From Algoriphagus sp. AGSA1 (lineage in GTDB: Bacteria > Bacteroidota > Bacteroidia > Cytophagales > Cyclobacteriaceae): a stretch of 64,000 bases of DNA. Both the position numbers and the translations under genes were made by a program. Within the stretch, counting starts at the first letter, position 1. Each line of letters opens with the position of its first letter. Shown here piece by piece: positions 34,306 through 44,052 of the stretch. The notes below the pieces were generated by a model. The model had not been told where the DNA came from. It saw only the letters and a program-made list of their open reading frames with translations, and did not search any database. The DNA lies in NCBI RefSeq assembly GCF_021390545.1, contig NZ_JAJUWR010000029.1, positions 27,227 to 91,226 of the forward strand, written 5' to 3'.

Positions 34306-36267
34306 TTACTTTTGAACAATCAGTTTTTCCTGATAGACCTCATTAGAATTAACCAGATATACGATATAAATACCATTTTTCAGATTATTTATATCCAGTT
34401 CATACCTACCCTGCACTTTTCTGTTGAAAAAAACATTATCTCCGGTCGAATTGAATATAAATAATTGATACAGTCCTTTTTCATCGGGGCATTCGATGGT
34501 CGTGGAAGAAGTTGCTGTATTTGGGAAAATACGCATATTTCCATGCGATACTTCCTTCATCTCTTCTTGGGTTTCCTGTTTTTCTCCCTCTAAACTCTCT
34601 TCCTCATTTATTTCCTTTTCTATTTCTTCAGTTTCCTCTTCTTCAGCTCGCATGCTATTACATTGTTGTTCCGGATATCGGGCTACTCCAATAGTTCCCT
34701 GGATATTGGAGGTACAACCGGGAACACTTATGTTAACATGTAATGAACTACCATTATAGCCATCAAAAATAATATATGGAAATCGGGTTCCCTGTCCATC
34801 AATAATAGTAGCATTTGTAACAGACCATGTATAGGTAGCATTTTCATAGAAAGGCACTTGGTAAGAATAACCGATATTTGGACATACCACGTATGGGCCT
34901 TCAATTGTGACTGAAGACATATTCATTACTTCAAAAGTGGCCTCAAATGTACCGCAGTTTGGACGTACCCGAATCGTCCCTCCACTGGACACATTTTTTT
35001 GCACCACCACGGAATTTGTGCCCTGGCCACTGATAATGGAATATCCTTGGGGAACTTCCCAGGTATAAGTATTGATACCCGGTAAAGCATTAACAGTATA
35101 AGTAGAGGACTGATTAATGCACAGCTGTGAGTTACCAGTTATGGAGAAATTTACCGGAGTTATTCCAATATCACTGATGAAACCAATCATTGTCCCTATC
35201 TGGAGAGGACTGAAGTTGTTGAAACACTGTGTAGGAGCATAGCTCATGATATTGGCGACATTTGGCTGCCAGTTCTCTCCCCAATTGTCCGTTCCTCCTA
35301 TTGCGGTAAGGTAATTGCAGTTATTTACATAAGAAACATTAGGAAGCCTGCCAGCCCATACTAAGGCAGGATCAGCAGGTGTATCACAGAGAAAATCCCC
35401 GTTAACCTCACATTTTCTCTGCCCTATAGTACTGACGCAGGCAAGACCTTGTGTACGGGATCTGCTTACCGATTCTTGATAGCAGTCCCCGCAGTCTTCA
35501 TTTTTATCATGGTTGTTGTTTCTTCCGGGATGGTGGGTATGGAACAATCCCAAGTTATGTCCAACTTCGTGGGCAAGTATTCCTGATATCACTTCCTCCG
35601 TCAGAAAAAATGTTTCCACAGCACTGGCATAATTCGGATTATACCAAGGGAATTGGGCACGGCCTCCCCAAGCACCTGATTCAATCACAAAGTGAATATT
35701 TAATGCCCCGGGAATTCTATTGTTAGTAATATAAGTATTGTAAAATGCTGCTCCGTTATTGGCAAAATCACTATTGTTGATCTCATCTACATCGCAGAGT
35801 AGATAAAAGCGGATATTGGTTTGTGAACTATAGAGATCATTAAGGCCTTCAATAACCTGCTCCAATTGAGCCAAGGTAATATTACCTGTACCATTGTTTT
35901 GCCGATAAATCCAGGCTTTTATTGGGATATAACGCAAAGATGTCTGATTGGAGACCATATTTTCCCTTATAGATAAAATTTCTTAATTATCCCCAAGTCG
36001 GTTCAGGTAGTTTTCATCAATATTAAATCCCTCTTTAATGAGATTATCTACCAGTAACTGATTATTGCCAAAGAAAACAGCTTTTTTATAGTCATCCGGT
36101 TCGCTGACCGTTCCACAGAATGCTTCTAGGGGTTCCTTTTGCTCCTGACCGAATATAGAACCGGCACCAATAAAAGTGCAGATCAATAAAACAAAGAAAA
36201 CTTTAGCCCGAGAGAATGGGAATAAAAGTGGGGCTTTTTGGAAATAATGTGTAAAAGATTGTTTCAT
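34306..36267 (-). pseudogene. secreted M43 metalloprotease with type IX sorting domain, interrupted by one stop codon
   Basis: Two open frames are exactly in phase: 36267-35983 (94 aa, N-terminal, with a hydrophobic signal segment ending at FGQ) and 35958-34306 (550 aa). A single TAA at 35985-35983 separates them, and eight sense codons lie between it and the next ATG. Read through, the protein would have about 653 residues. The second part has the zinc motif HEVGHNLGLFH (H130, E131, H134, H140 of that part) of pappalysin-type M43 peptidases. PKD-like repeats, a Glu-rich stretch and a Por-type C-terminal sorting domain follow. Without the first part it has no export signal. Sequencing error or readthrough is possible. 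Confidence 0.85.
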
Positions 36268-36326
36268 AGTTCTTACTATTTTGGGTTAACAAATACATGT
36301 ATTACAATATAAATTACTAGATTTCT

Positions 36327-36917
36327 CTAATTTCCTTTTATAATTTTCAATATCCACGGATATCTATGTGCCTGTGTGGATACAACTTCATTGTCGTCAA
36401 AATAGTAAATACCTGAAGTAGTATTGCCGGTATCCGGTAACCATTTATAACTGGTTACCAGCTCACCGTTGTAGAAAACTGCAATACCACCTTGCATCAC
36501 ATGGTTTTGTTCGGTAACTATTGATGTGGAATGAACTCTAAGCGTATCTATATCACTTTCGGAAAAGCGATATAGATAATAATAATCACGCTTAAGAGAC
36601 TGTTCTTTGTATTCTATGGTTTCTTCTACGTTGCCCCCTACTATCATAGGACCGAAGAATGTATCTTCTTTCATACTAGAGAGCCCCACAGGAAGCCATT
36701 CGAATTCGTTTCCAAAAGGGATTAGGTTGCCATTATGGTCAAGTTGGGCATTTACGATTTCAACATAAGATTCGGGCAGTTTTTTACCATCTGTATCTAC
36801 GAAATCGAAATAAAGATAAATCCAAGCGGGATAATCTGAGTTTGGTGTATCATCTTGGTTACAGCCTGCTAGTGAAAAAAATGAGGCAAGAATTGGAAGA
36901 AATAAATAAGTTCTCAT
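36327..36917 (-). CDS. lipoprotein of unknown function
   Basis: A 196-aa protein with a lipoprotein signal (LFLPILASFFSLAGC). The body is beta-rich with many aromatics, and no family is recognised. It is 59 bp upstream of the protease gene on the same strand, inside the AT-rich insert between the two dinB 3' ends. Confidence 0.6.
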   Translation of the reverse strand: MRTYLFLPILASFFSLAGCNQDDTPNSDYPAWIYLYFDFVDTDGKKLPESYVEIVNAQLDHNGNLIPFGNEFEWLPVGLSSMKEDTFFGPMIVGGNVEETIEYKEQSLKRDYYYLYRFSESDIDTLRVHSTSIVTEQNHVMQGGIAVFYNGELVTSYKWLPDTGNTTSGIYYFDDNEVVSTQAHRYPWILKIIKGN

Positions 36918-37120
36918 ATCATCATTGGTTTAAGTGTCTGATTAACTTACTTCTTATTCCCCGTACGTGATCAACATCAGAAATGCTACAATTACCTAAT
37001 ATAAAATTTCGGACAATAACCTATAACTTGCTAATTTAACTGCAGAATCCTTTAATATGGGTGTAAAAATTTGTGCGCATCCGAATCTGTACATGTATTG
37101 GAGGTGTACATGGGATAACT

Positions 37121-38233
37121 TTAGGGATCATTAGAATCAAAAGGTATTTTCAGCTGCTCACCAAAATGCTGATGTTCTTCCACTATGTTGAGATTGGAGA
37201 CGCCAAGTCCTAGAAGGCGGATAGATTTTCCGAACGACTCTTGGACCAAAAGTTCCTGAGCGATCTCCCAGATGTTTTCTTCATCGGGATATTGCTCTTG
37301 GGTTTTGCTGCGGGTCTGTTGGGTGAAGTCCGAAAATTTGATTTTCAGGGTTATGGTACGGCCTTTTATACCGGATTTCTTTATCCGTCTGATCAGTTCA
37401 TCGCAGATGGGCTTTAAGGCTGCCAGCAAATCTTCGGTGGCCAACAGGTCATTGGCAAAGGTGTTTTCTGCACTTAGGGATTTTCTGATACGATGCGGTT
37501 GCACCTCGGAGAGATGGATGCCACGGACGATGTTGAAGTAATGGATACCTGATTTGCCAAATTTCCGGGTGAGGTACTGCAGTGAAAACTGCTTTAAATC
37601 CTTGCCAGTGTGGATGCCCAGACTACCCATTTTTTCTGCCGTCACTTTTCCTATCCCAAAGAATTTTTTGATAGGGAGCTTTTCCAGAAACTCCTCAGCT
37701 TCCTCAGGCAGAATCACTGCCTGTCCATTGGGTTTATTGAGGTCTGAGGCGATCTTTGCCAGAAATTTATTGTAAGAAACACCTGCGGAGGCATTTAAAC
37801 CTGTTCGTTCTTTGATTTTTTGACGGATCTGTCTGGCAATAAGGATAGCGGATCTGAGCTCTTTTTTATTCTCCGTCACATCCATAAATGCCTCATCCAA
37901 GGAAAGAGGCTCTACCAAGTCTGTGTATTCATAAAAAATCTCCCGGATTTGACTGGATATCTCCCGGTACCGTTCAAATCTGGCAGGTGCAAAAATCAGT
38001 TGAGGGCATTTCCTGGCTGCCAAGACCGAAGGCATAGCGGAATAAACGCCATATTTCCGGGCCTCATAACTTGCCGCAGCAATCACCCCTCTGGCAGCAT
38101 TTCCGCCCACTACCAGTGGTTTACCTCGCCATTCTGGGTGATCCAGTTGCTCCACGGAAGCGTAAAATGCATCCATGTCCACATGGATGATTTTGCGGGT
38201 TGGACTGGTTATATTTTCCTGGTCATTTTCCAC
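37121..38233 (-). CDS. dinB: DNA polymerase IV
   Basis: A 370-aa Y-family polymerase: VDMDAFYASVEQ and SLDEAFMDVT carry the catalytic aspartates. It performs translesion synthesis. The last residues (KIPFDSNDP) differ from the relic copy at 34 kb (RIPFEE). The start overlaps the end of pabB by 11 bp. No LexA box was recognised upstream. Confidence 0.96.
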   Translation of the reverse strand: MENDQENITSPTRKIIHVDMDAFYASVEQLDHPEWRGKPLVVGGNAARGVIAAASYEARKYGVYSAMPSVLAARKCPQLIFAPARFERYREISSQIREIFYEYTDLVEPLSLDEAFMDVTENKKELRSAILIARQIRQKIKERTGLNASAGVSYNKFLAKIASDLNKPNGQAVILPEEAEEFLEKLPIKKFFGIGKVTAEKMGSLGIHTGKDLKQFSLQYLTRKFGKSGIHYFNIVRGIHLSEVQPHRIRKSLSAENTFANDLLATEDLLAALKPICDELIRRIKKSGIKGRTITLKIKFSDFTQQTRSKTQEQYPDEENIWEIAQELLVQESFGKSIRLLGLGVSNLNIVEEHQHFGEQLKIPFDSNDP

Positions 38234-39473
38234 TGAGCACTTCTAGAATTGCCTGGGCCTTGAGGCCACATTCCTCATATTCCTGTTCTGGGTCAGCATC
38301 ATAGGTGACTGCGCTCCCCACTCCAAAATAGAGTTTTTTCACTTCGAGATCAGCTATGATGCTCCGTATAATCACGGAGAAATCAAAATCCCCATTTTTC
38401 TCAATCACTCCAAAAGCACCCGAAAACCAGCCTCTTTTGAAGCTTTCCAGTTCATCGATGATTTCCATGGTGCGGATCTTTGGCGCACCTGTCATGCTTC
38501 CCATGGGGAAGGATGCGTGGATGATGTCGGAGAAGCCTATCTCTTCTTTCAACTCGGAAACTATGGTACTGATCATCTGAAACACGCGCGGCAAGGGGTA
38601 GATTCCAAAAAGCTCCCTGACTTGGACAGTTCCTGTCACGGAAATCTTGGACAGATCATTTCGCATCAGATCTGTGATCATCAGGTTTTCTGCCTGCTCC
38701 TTTTCACTGGAGGCTAGAATACCCTTGTTCCTTCTATCTTCGGTTTCTGAACGTCCGCGCTTGATGGTTCCTTTGATAGGTTGGGCAATGATCCTACTCC
38801 CGGTTCTTTTCAGGTATCGCTCGGGAGAGGCTGAAACTAGCCATTGCGATTTAGCTTTGAAAAGAGCGGAAAAAGGCATGGCAGAAAGACTGTTGAGCTT
38901 GAAATAGGCTCCTATTGGATCCCAGGCTTCAAAGGATCCTGAATAGGCCTGACAAAAGTTGCATTCATAAGTGTTGCCTTCTACAATGTGATCTTGAATG
39001 GTTTTGACTGTTTGAAGATAGCTTTCTCTAGTAAGCTGAGGACTGACATGGCAGCGGGTATTTGGAGTTCGTGGGATTTCCATGTGTTCTATTTCATCCC
39101 AGAACAGCCTATCCAGTTCATGAGCCGAATGGATTTCATTTTGGTGAAAGTCCATCGATAGCGTAGGTAGGAAAAAGCATAGTTCAGGAAGTTCAAAAAA
39201 GGCAGGGTTGACACTTTGGAGCTTTTCCAGCCTATTTTTGAAGTCGTATCCTATTATTCCCACCCTTGCGAAATCCGCATGCTCGCTCCAGAGTTCGTTT
39301 TCTGCAAGCTGTTTGTTTCCCGCAAAGAACCTTGTGGCAAAAGGTTCTTCAGGATAGCTATGGCCATTTCCATTGCTAAAGGCGAAAAAGTCAAAATGTA
39401 GGTCTGCCCAACGGCAAAGTTTTTCGATCCAGGATTTATCCGGAATAGGGTAGATGAATGAGGGTCTGGACAT
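38223..39473 (-). CDS. pabB: aminodeoxychorismate synthase component I
   Basis: A 416-aa chorismate-binding enzyme. It has PIKGTIKRG with the lysine that distinguishes PabB from TrpE, then EKEQAENLMITDLMRNDL and FPMGSMTGAPKIRTMEII. It makes aminodeoxychorismate for folate synthesis. No glutaminase partner or PabC is in the window. It is cotranscribed with dinB (11-bp overlap). Confidence 0.92.
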   Translation of the reverse strand: MSRPSFIYPIPDKSWIEKLCRWADLHFDFFAFSNGNGHSYPEEPFATRFFAGNKQLAENELWSEHADFARVGIIGYDFKNRLEKLQSVNPAFFELPELCFFLPTLSMDFHQNEIHSAHELDRLFWDEIEHMEIPRTPNTRCHVSPQLTRESYLQTVKTIQDHIVEGNTYECNFCQAYSGSFEAWDPIGAYFKLNSLSAMPFSALFKAKSQWLVSASPERYLKRTGSRIIAQPIKGTIKRGRSETEDRRNKGILASSEKEQAENLMITDLMRNDLSKISVTGTVQVRELFGIYPLPRVFQMISTIVSELKEEIGFSDIIHASFPMGSMTGAPKIRTMEIIDELESFKRGWFSGAFGVIEKNGDFDFSVIIRSIIADLEVKKLYFGVGSAVTYDADPEQEYEECGLKAQAILEVLSGK

Positions 39474-39481
39474 GGCAAGAC

Positions 39482-39514
39482 AAAAAAAAGAGGAAATCGG
39501 CTGATTTCCTCTTT
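39482..39514 (-). terminator. Rho-independent terminator of yceI
   Basis: A 12-bp perfect stem (39487-39498 with 39503-39514, core GAGGAAATC) with a 4-nt GGCT loop. On the minus strand it runs into eight T. It lies 8 bp before the pabB start. The yceI transcript would therefore contain the repeat element at 39537-39685 in its 3' part. Confidence 0.9.
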
Positions 39515-39536
39515 AAATCCAGAATAGTTAATTCTT

Positions 39537-39685
39537 TGTGATTATCTGCAATGATGCCAGTAGTGATATTTCCTTGTTGTACTGGCTAGAAGACCGATGA
39601 CGGGTGACCGAAGTGGCCTCTATGCTTGCGTTTTCTGGATCCTATGGTGCTTTTATTGCTTTATTGGGACAAAAGCTGATATGCA
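39537..39685. mobile_element. MITE-like element, copy 1 (149 bp)
   Basis: Flanked by a perfect 9-bp direct repeat TTAATTCTT at 39528-39536 and 39686-39694. The element begins TGTGATTATCTGC and ends GCTGATATGCA, forming imperfect terminal inverted repeats. Inside, GCCAGTA and TACTGGC form a perfect hairpin, and CTAGAAGAC pairs with GTTTTCTGG. It is homologous over its whole length to the copy at 59591-59740. It has no open frame of its own. The right direct repeat reaches into the yceI stop codon. Confidence 0.75.
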
Positions 39686-39692
39686 TTAATTC

Positions 39693-40415
39693 TTAATTTG
39701 CTTTTGTATCCAAAACGATAGACACGCTGTTGTAAATGAATTTGTCTTTTGTCTTGTCAGTAGCGGAAGCCTCGTCACCATAGGAAAGACCCCAGTCTGT
39801 TCTGTCGATGTTGAACCCTGCCTTCACAGTTGCAGTTCCGTTTGATATGCTTACCGCTGCTGGGAACTTGATGTTTTTGGTGGTTCCTCTCATGGTAAGG
39901 TTACCGCTGATCCAATGCGTAGGAGCATCAGGTGCCAATTCAGAATCAGATGAAGGGGTGTATTCAGTTTCAAATTCATCTTTGTCTGAAACAGAGTCGC
40001 TTGAAGAGAACGGTTCCACCGAAGTGATTTCAAAGGTGGCGGTAGGGTGGGTGGCTGCATCAAAAAAATCTGCTGACTGCAGATGGCCATGAAGCTTGCC
40101 ATAATCTTCAGAACCTGCTTCCAGGTCGTGAATTTCCAACTTAGTGATGTCGAAAGTGATTTTTCCACCGGCGATTGTCTCACCTTGGGTAGTTAGGGTG
40201 CCTTCTACTGCGGGGATTATGCCGTTGTGCTGTCCGGCAGGTTTGTAACCAGTCCAGGCAATAGTACTTGCTCCGGTATCAACAGTTAGAGTAGTTCCCT
40301 CTGCCTGAGCTACTTCTTGTGCGTCAGTTGCTTCTACGGTGTCGCCAGATTTGCCGCAGGCAAATGTCATAAGAGCCGCTGCTAGGATTAATCCTGATTG
40401 TTTGATTGTTTTCAT
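39693..40415 (-). CDS. YceI-family lipoprotein
   Basis: 240 aa from the ATG at 40415, which opens a lipoprotein signal (LILAAALMTFAC); a start at 40463 would add 16 residues. The YceI lipocalin-like domain is clear (TIAWTGYKP, KITFDITKLEIHDL, HPTATFEITSVEPF, GNLTMRGTTKNIKFPA). YceI proteins bind polyisoprenoids in the periplasm. Its stop codon lies at the edge of the MITE-like element. Confidence 0.9.
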   Translation of the reverse strand: MKTIKQSGLILAAALMTFACGKSGDTVEATDAQEVAQAEGTTLTVDTGASTIAWTGYKPAGQHNGIIPAVEGTLTTQGETIAGGKITFDITKLEIHDLEAGSEDYGKLHGHLQSADFFDAATHPTATFEITSVEPFSSSDSVSDKDEFETEYTPSSDSELAPDAPTHWISGNLTMRGTTKNIKFPAAVSISNGTATVKAGFNIDRTDWGLSYGDEASATDKTKDKFIYNSVSIVLDTKAN

Positions 40416-40551
40416 TGTGATGAGTTTAGATTCTAATTTAAATGTATATACACGAAAACTCAAATTTTGTCAAAAAGTTCGTTACTCAAAAGAAAAAGTG
40501 AAACTTTGTTTCTGATTAATTAATAATTGAAACGGAATAGGTTCTAGAAAA

Positions 40552-41073
40552 ATGGCATTGCTAGTAGAAGTAAACGGTAAAAAGCCGGTATTTGGGGACA
40601 GTTGTTGGTTGGCGCCAAATTCCACGGTGGTGGGGGACGTAATCATGGGAAATAACTGTACCGTGTGGTTCAATGCCGTGATCCGTGGGGACGTGCATGA
40701 GATCCGTATCGGCAATGACACCAACATACAGGACGGGGCTGTGATTCACTGCACTTATCAAAAAGCAGGTACCTATATTGGAGATCAGGTATCCATAGCC
40801 CATAATGCGATCGTTCATGGATGTACTATACACGACAGGGTTCTGATTGGGATGGGGGCGATTGTGATGGATGGGGCAGAGGTGCATTCCGGCGCTGTGA
40901 TTGCGGCCGGAGCGGTGGTGCTGGCCAATACGATTGTAGAAGCGAATTCCATTTATGCGGGCATGCCAGCGCGGAAAGTCAAGGATACCGGAGCGGTGAT
41001 GGAAGAAGTTATCACCAGAACAGCCAAAAATTACCCTATGTATGCAGGTTGGTATCCTTCCGAAGCAAAGTAA
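40552..41073 (+). CDS. gamma carbonic anhydrase-like hexapeptide protein
   Basis: A 173-aa protein of left-handed beta-helix repeats (for example NSTVVGDVIMGNNC, VIRGDVHEIRIGNDTNI). The histidines in VIHCTY and SIAHNAIVHGC sit where the gamma class binds zinc. It belongs to the YrdA/CaiE type of uncertain enzymatic activity. It is divergent from yceI. Confidence 0.88.
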   Translation: MALLVEVNGKKPVFGDSCWLAPNSTVVGDVIMGNNCTVWFNAVIRGDVHEIRIGNDTNIQDGAVIHCTYQKAGTYIGDQVSIAHNAIVHGCTIHDRVLIGMGAIVMDGAEVHSGAVIAAGAVVLANTIVEANSIYAGMPARKVKDTGAVMEEVITRTAKNYPMYAGWYPSEAK

Positions 41074-41247
41074 AATGAGCAGGAACTGTCTTAAAGTACC
41101 TGCTCATTCTCAGCCGGAGCGAAGTCTATCAGTAGATTTATAGGCTAGTCTTAGACTCCTCGCCATCGTGATCTATGCTGCCCTCTTTACTTTTTACTAC
41201 ACTGCTGATCTTAGTACTTCTGGGCCAGTCTCTGTGAACGGTTTAAA

Positions 41248-41898
41248 TTAAACTTGCTTTTTCCAGTTTTCCGGGTCTTTTCTCCATTCGGATAGTGACG
41301 CTAGGGCATCGTTGGTAATATAATTTCTCTTTACAGCCCTAGGCAGCATTGCTTCGTAGTGGCTGAGGCAGACCAGCTTCATATTGGCTTTTTCAAAATT
41401 TTGTGCGGCCACATCAAAGCCGTAGCTGAAGATGGCTACCATCCCCAGGACTTCAAAGCCCGCATCCAACAGATCCTGGGTAGCTTTGAGGGAACTCCCT
41501 CCTGTGGAGACTAAATCTTCTACGACGACTGCTTTTTGTCCCGGGACTACCTTTCCTTCGATCATGTTTTCCATTCCATGCCCTTTAGGCTTGGATCGTA
41601 CGTAGATGAAGGGCAAGTCTAGCTCATTGGCCAGTAAGGCGCCCTGAGGAATTCCTGCGGTCGCTACTCCGGCGATAGCTTCGACATTGGGGAAATAATG
41701 TTGGATACATCTTACCAGCTGATCTTTTATCAGCGTCCTCACTCCAGGAAAAGAAAGGGAGAGTCTGTTGTCACAATAGATAGGTGATTTCCATCCAGAG
41801 GCCCAGGTGAAGGGTTTTTCAGGCTGTAGGCGGATTGCCTGGATTTCCAATAATTTATCAGCTACTTCAGCAGCTACATTCGCATCTAAAATTTCCAT
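41248..41898 (-). CDS. pyrE: orotate phosphoribosyltransferase
   Basis: A 216-aa protein with the PRPP loop VVVEDLVSTGGSSLKA, FIYVRSKPKGHG and the substrate segment WASGWKSPIYCDNR. It makes OMP in pyrimidine synthesis. It is divergent from the NUDIX gene, with 94 bp between starts. Confidence 0.95.
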   Translation of the reverse strand: MEILDANVAAEVADKLLEIQAIRLQPEKPFTWASGWKSPIYCDNRLSLSFPGVRTLIKDQLVRCIQHYFPNVEAIAGVATAGIPQGALLANELDLPFIYVRSKPKGHGMENMIEGKVVPGQKAVVVEDLVSTGGSSLKATQDLLDAGFEVLGMVAIFSYGFDVAAQNFEKANMKLVCLSHYEAMLPRAVKRNYITNDALASLSEWRKDPENWKKQV

Positions 41899-41992
41899 GG
41901 ATCAAAATTAAGAGATTAACGCAGGTTAAGGTTGTGGCAAGGTAAAAAAATATGCACTTTTGGCATATTCCAACCATGCCTTTGATTCGCCC

Positions 41993-42679
41993 ATGAGAAT
42001 CTTTGTGAACGACAAACCGTTTGACCTGATAAGCTACGAGGAGCTGAACCCGTCGAAGTCCTATGAGGCAGTTTACCATCATCTGGAGGAGCTTCCTACC
42101 AATTTGCCCTGGAAAGATGATATTCTATTCCATGAACCTTCCCATGACCTCATTATCCGATTACTGTATTTATTGCGTACCCGTAAGCTAAAGGATCTGG
42201 ATTCCATCACCTTGGTAAGCAAGGATAAGTCGGCGTTGAAGAAATTTGTAAAAAGCCGCTTTTTTACCATCAAAGCCGCAGGCGGGGTAGTTGCAAAAAA
42301 GGATAAAATATTATTGATCTACAGACTTGGAAAATGGGATTTCCCCAAAGGCAAATTCGAGAAAGGGGAGACCCCAAAGCAATGTGCGGTAAGGGAGGTG
42401 GAAGAGGAGTGTGCGATAAAAGTGAAAGCAGGGGGCAAAATCTGCAATACTTGGCATACCTACACCCAAAACCGGAAAAGCATCCTTAAAAAAACATATT
42501 GGTTTGAGATGGACTGTCTTGACGATGCCCTGATGACACCGCAAAAAGAAGAGGGAATTGAGGATATCAGGTGGTTTTCGGAGGGAGATGCAAAAATAGC
42601 CTTGGTAAACTCCTACCCATCGATGCGATACCTGTTCAAGCAGTACATAAAAAATCACCTGAAAGCTCAGACGTTGTAG
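41993..42679 (+). CDS. NUDIX hydrolase
   Basis: 228 aa from the ATG at 41993 (MRIFVNDKPFDLI); an in-frame alternative at 41960 is less likely. The Nudix box GKFEKGETPKQCAVREVEEEC lies near residue 122, with a cysteine where glycine is usual near its end. The N-terminal 90 residues form an extra domain typical of this Bacteroidota group. The substrate is unknown. It overlaps the convergent coaD by 13 bp. Confidence 0.88.
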   Translation: MRIFVNDKPFDLISYEELNPSKSYEAVYHHLEELPTNLPWKDDILFHEPSHDLIIRLLYLLRTRKLKDLDSITLVSKDKSALKKFVKSRFFTIKAAGGVVAKKDKILLIYRLGKWDFPKGKFEKGETPKQCAVREVEEECAIKVKAGGKICNTWHTYTQNRKSILKKTYWFEMDCLDDALMTPQKEEGIEDIRWFSEGDAKIALVNSYPSMRYLFKQYIKNHLKAQTL

Positions 42680-43122
42680 GGAAGAAACTCCGTCACATCA
42701 CCTCCGAATCGATGGACTTCCCTGATTATAGTGGAACTGATAGCGGCATAGCGAGGAGAGGTGATCAAAAAAACGGTTTCCAATTCATGATTCAAATACC
42801 GGTTCATTTGGCTGATCGTATTTTCATATTCAAAATCCGTGGTGTTTCTCAGGCCTCTTATCAAGAACTGGGCATTATGCTTTTTGGCCAGGGTGGAGGT
42901 GAGTTCATTATAGACGATGACTTTTACCTCAGGAGTATTTTCATACACGCCTTTCACCTTGGCTACCATGGCATCTATGTCAAAGTACCGGGTTTTTTTG
43001 CTGGAATTATATCCTATGCCGATGATCACTTCATCGAATAAGTTCAAGCTTCTCATCACGATGTCGTGATGGCCCAGCGTGTAGGGATCGAATGAGCCTG
43101 GGAAAATGGCAATTTTTTTCAT
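42667..43122 (-). CDS. coaD: phosphopantetheine adenylyltransferase
   Basis: About 151 aa from the ATG at 43122. FPGSFDPYTLGHHDI holds the nucleotidyltransferase HxGH-type motif, with LIRGLRNTTDFEYE and the ISSTIIREV end. It catalyses the penultimate step of CoA synthesis. Confidence 0.95.
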   Translation of the reverse strand: MKKIAIFPGSFDPYTLGHHDIVMRSLNLFDEVIIGIGYNSSKKTRYFDIDAMVAKVKGVYENTPEVKVIVYNELTSTLAKKHNAQFLIRGLRNTTDFEYENTISQMNRYLNHELETVFLITSPRYAAISSTIIREVHRFGGDVTEFLPYNV

Positions 43123-43222
43123 CTTCATTGTGTCTGTCCAAAACTAAAGGAAATCACTTTTTGAGTTCAAAGGAGAAATTGGGACCTGCCCGTTTTAGTA
43201 ATACCTGTCAGGGTGTTATGGC

Positions 43223-44041
43223 TTAGTCAAATTGCCAATTTGTTTCAAATAAATTAATGGATTTCAAATGTTTAAACCCATGTGTGTAGGTTTGGTTGGC
43301 ATGGGCAGCTAAGAGTCGGAAATTATGGAAATATTCCTTTCCCCAGCTTTCAGAAACACCACTTTGGTTGGTTGCGCCAAATACACTTATCCGCACCAGA
43401 TTCCTTTCAAACTTGAGTTGCTCTATGAGAATCAAGGCGTACTTCAGAATATCGTCCTTTGAACCTATATCGAACACATTGAACGCTGCCAGTTCTTGGT
43501 TGGAGAATGCGGCTGCATAGATTTGCTTACCTAAAATGCTGATGAGGATTTCCTGGCCTATGAGGTTGAATCTTTCTTTGAACAAATAAGAGAGAAAAGA
43601 TACGGCGCCATGATGAAATGAAAGCTCCGTAAAGCGTGCCTCAAGTGACTTTTTTAGTTTTGCGGAAACACAGGAAACTACCTGGAGGTTATTGCTGTCC
43701 AGCCCAGTACTGAAATAGCTGGTATGGGCTGGTAGATCCAGTGCAAAACCCAAGTAAGATGACTCTTGGCCAGGCTGGTACAGTACCCCGGGTACCAAGC
43801 TGAACTCGGGCTGATGCAGATAAACTGTTGCGGGCAGATCGGTTCGTAACAATTGATCTGAGACAAGTAGTTGCTCCAGAGAACTCCATTCAAAATCTTC
43901 GTACAGGTTGATACAGATATTTGTCCGGTTCTTGTCCTTGGCAAAAATGAACAGAGACTCAGGGTACAAAAAAAGTGATAGGCTTGCTGTGTCTTCCACA
44001 TCAAACCTATCACTTCTAAATACTTTCAGATTGCTTTCCAA
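43223..44041 (-). CDS. DUF3822 protein
   Basis: A 272-aa protein of the Bacteroidota DUF3822 family, which looks like a degenerate actin-fold (ASKHA) domain and is usually near coaD. Recognisable parts are FDVEDTASLSLFLYPESLF and LPATVYLHQPEFSLVPGVLY. Function is not established. Confidence 0.8.
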   Translation of the reverse strand: MESNLKVFRSDRFDVEDTASLSLFLYPESLFIFAKDKNRTNICINLYEDFEWSSLEQLLVSDQLLRTDLPATVYLHQPEFSLVPGVLYQPGQESSYLGFALDLPAHTSYFSTGLDSNNLQVVSCVSAKLKKSLEARFTELSFHHGAVSFLSYLFKERFNLIGQEILISILGKQIYAAAFSNQELAAFNVFDIGSKDDILKYALILIEQLKFERNLVRISVFGATNQSGVSESWGKEYFHNFRLLAAHANQTYTHGFKHLKSINLFETNWQFD

Positions 44042-44052
44042 AATAGGAGGTT

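Noticed and set aside
34039..37340. dinB 3' direct repeat as a target-site duplication of a transposon
   Set aside because: About 200 nt is far too long, and the flanks differ synonymously, so the copies are alleles and not a duplication made by insertion.
39537..39685. The 149-bp element as an old protein-coding fragment (one frame reads RVTEVA..AFI..LL in both copies)
   Set aside because: Differences between the copies fall on first and second codon positions as often as on third, and stems are conserved; the flanking direct repeats point to a mobile element.
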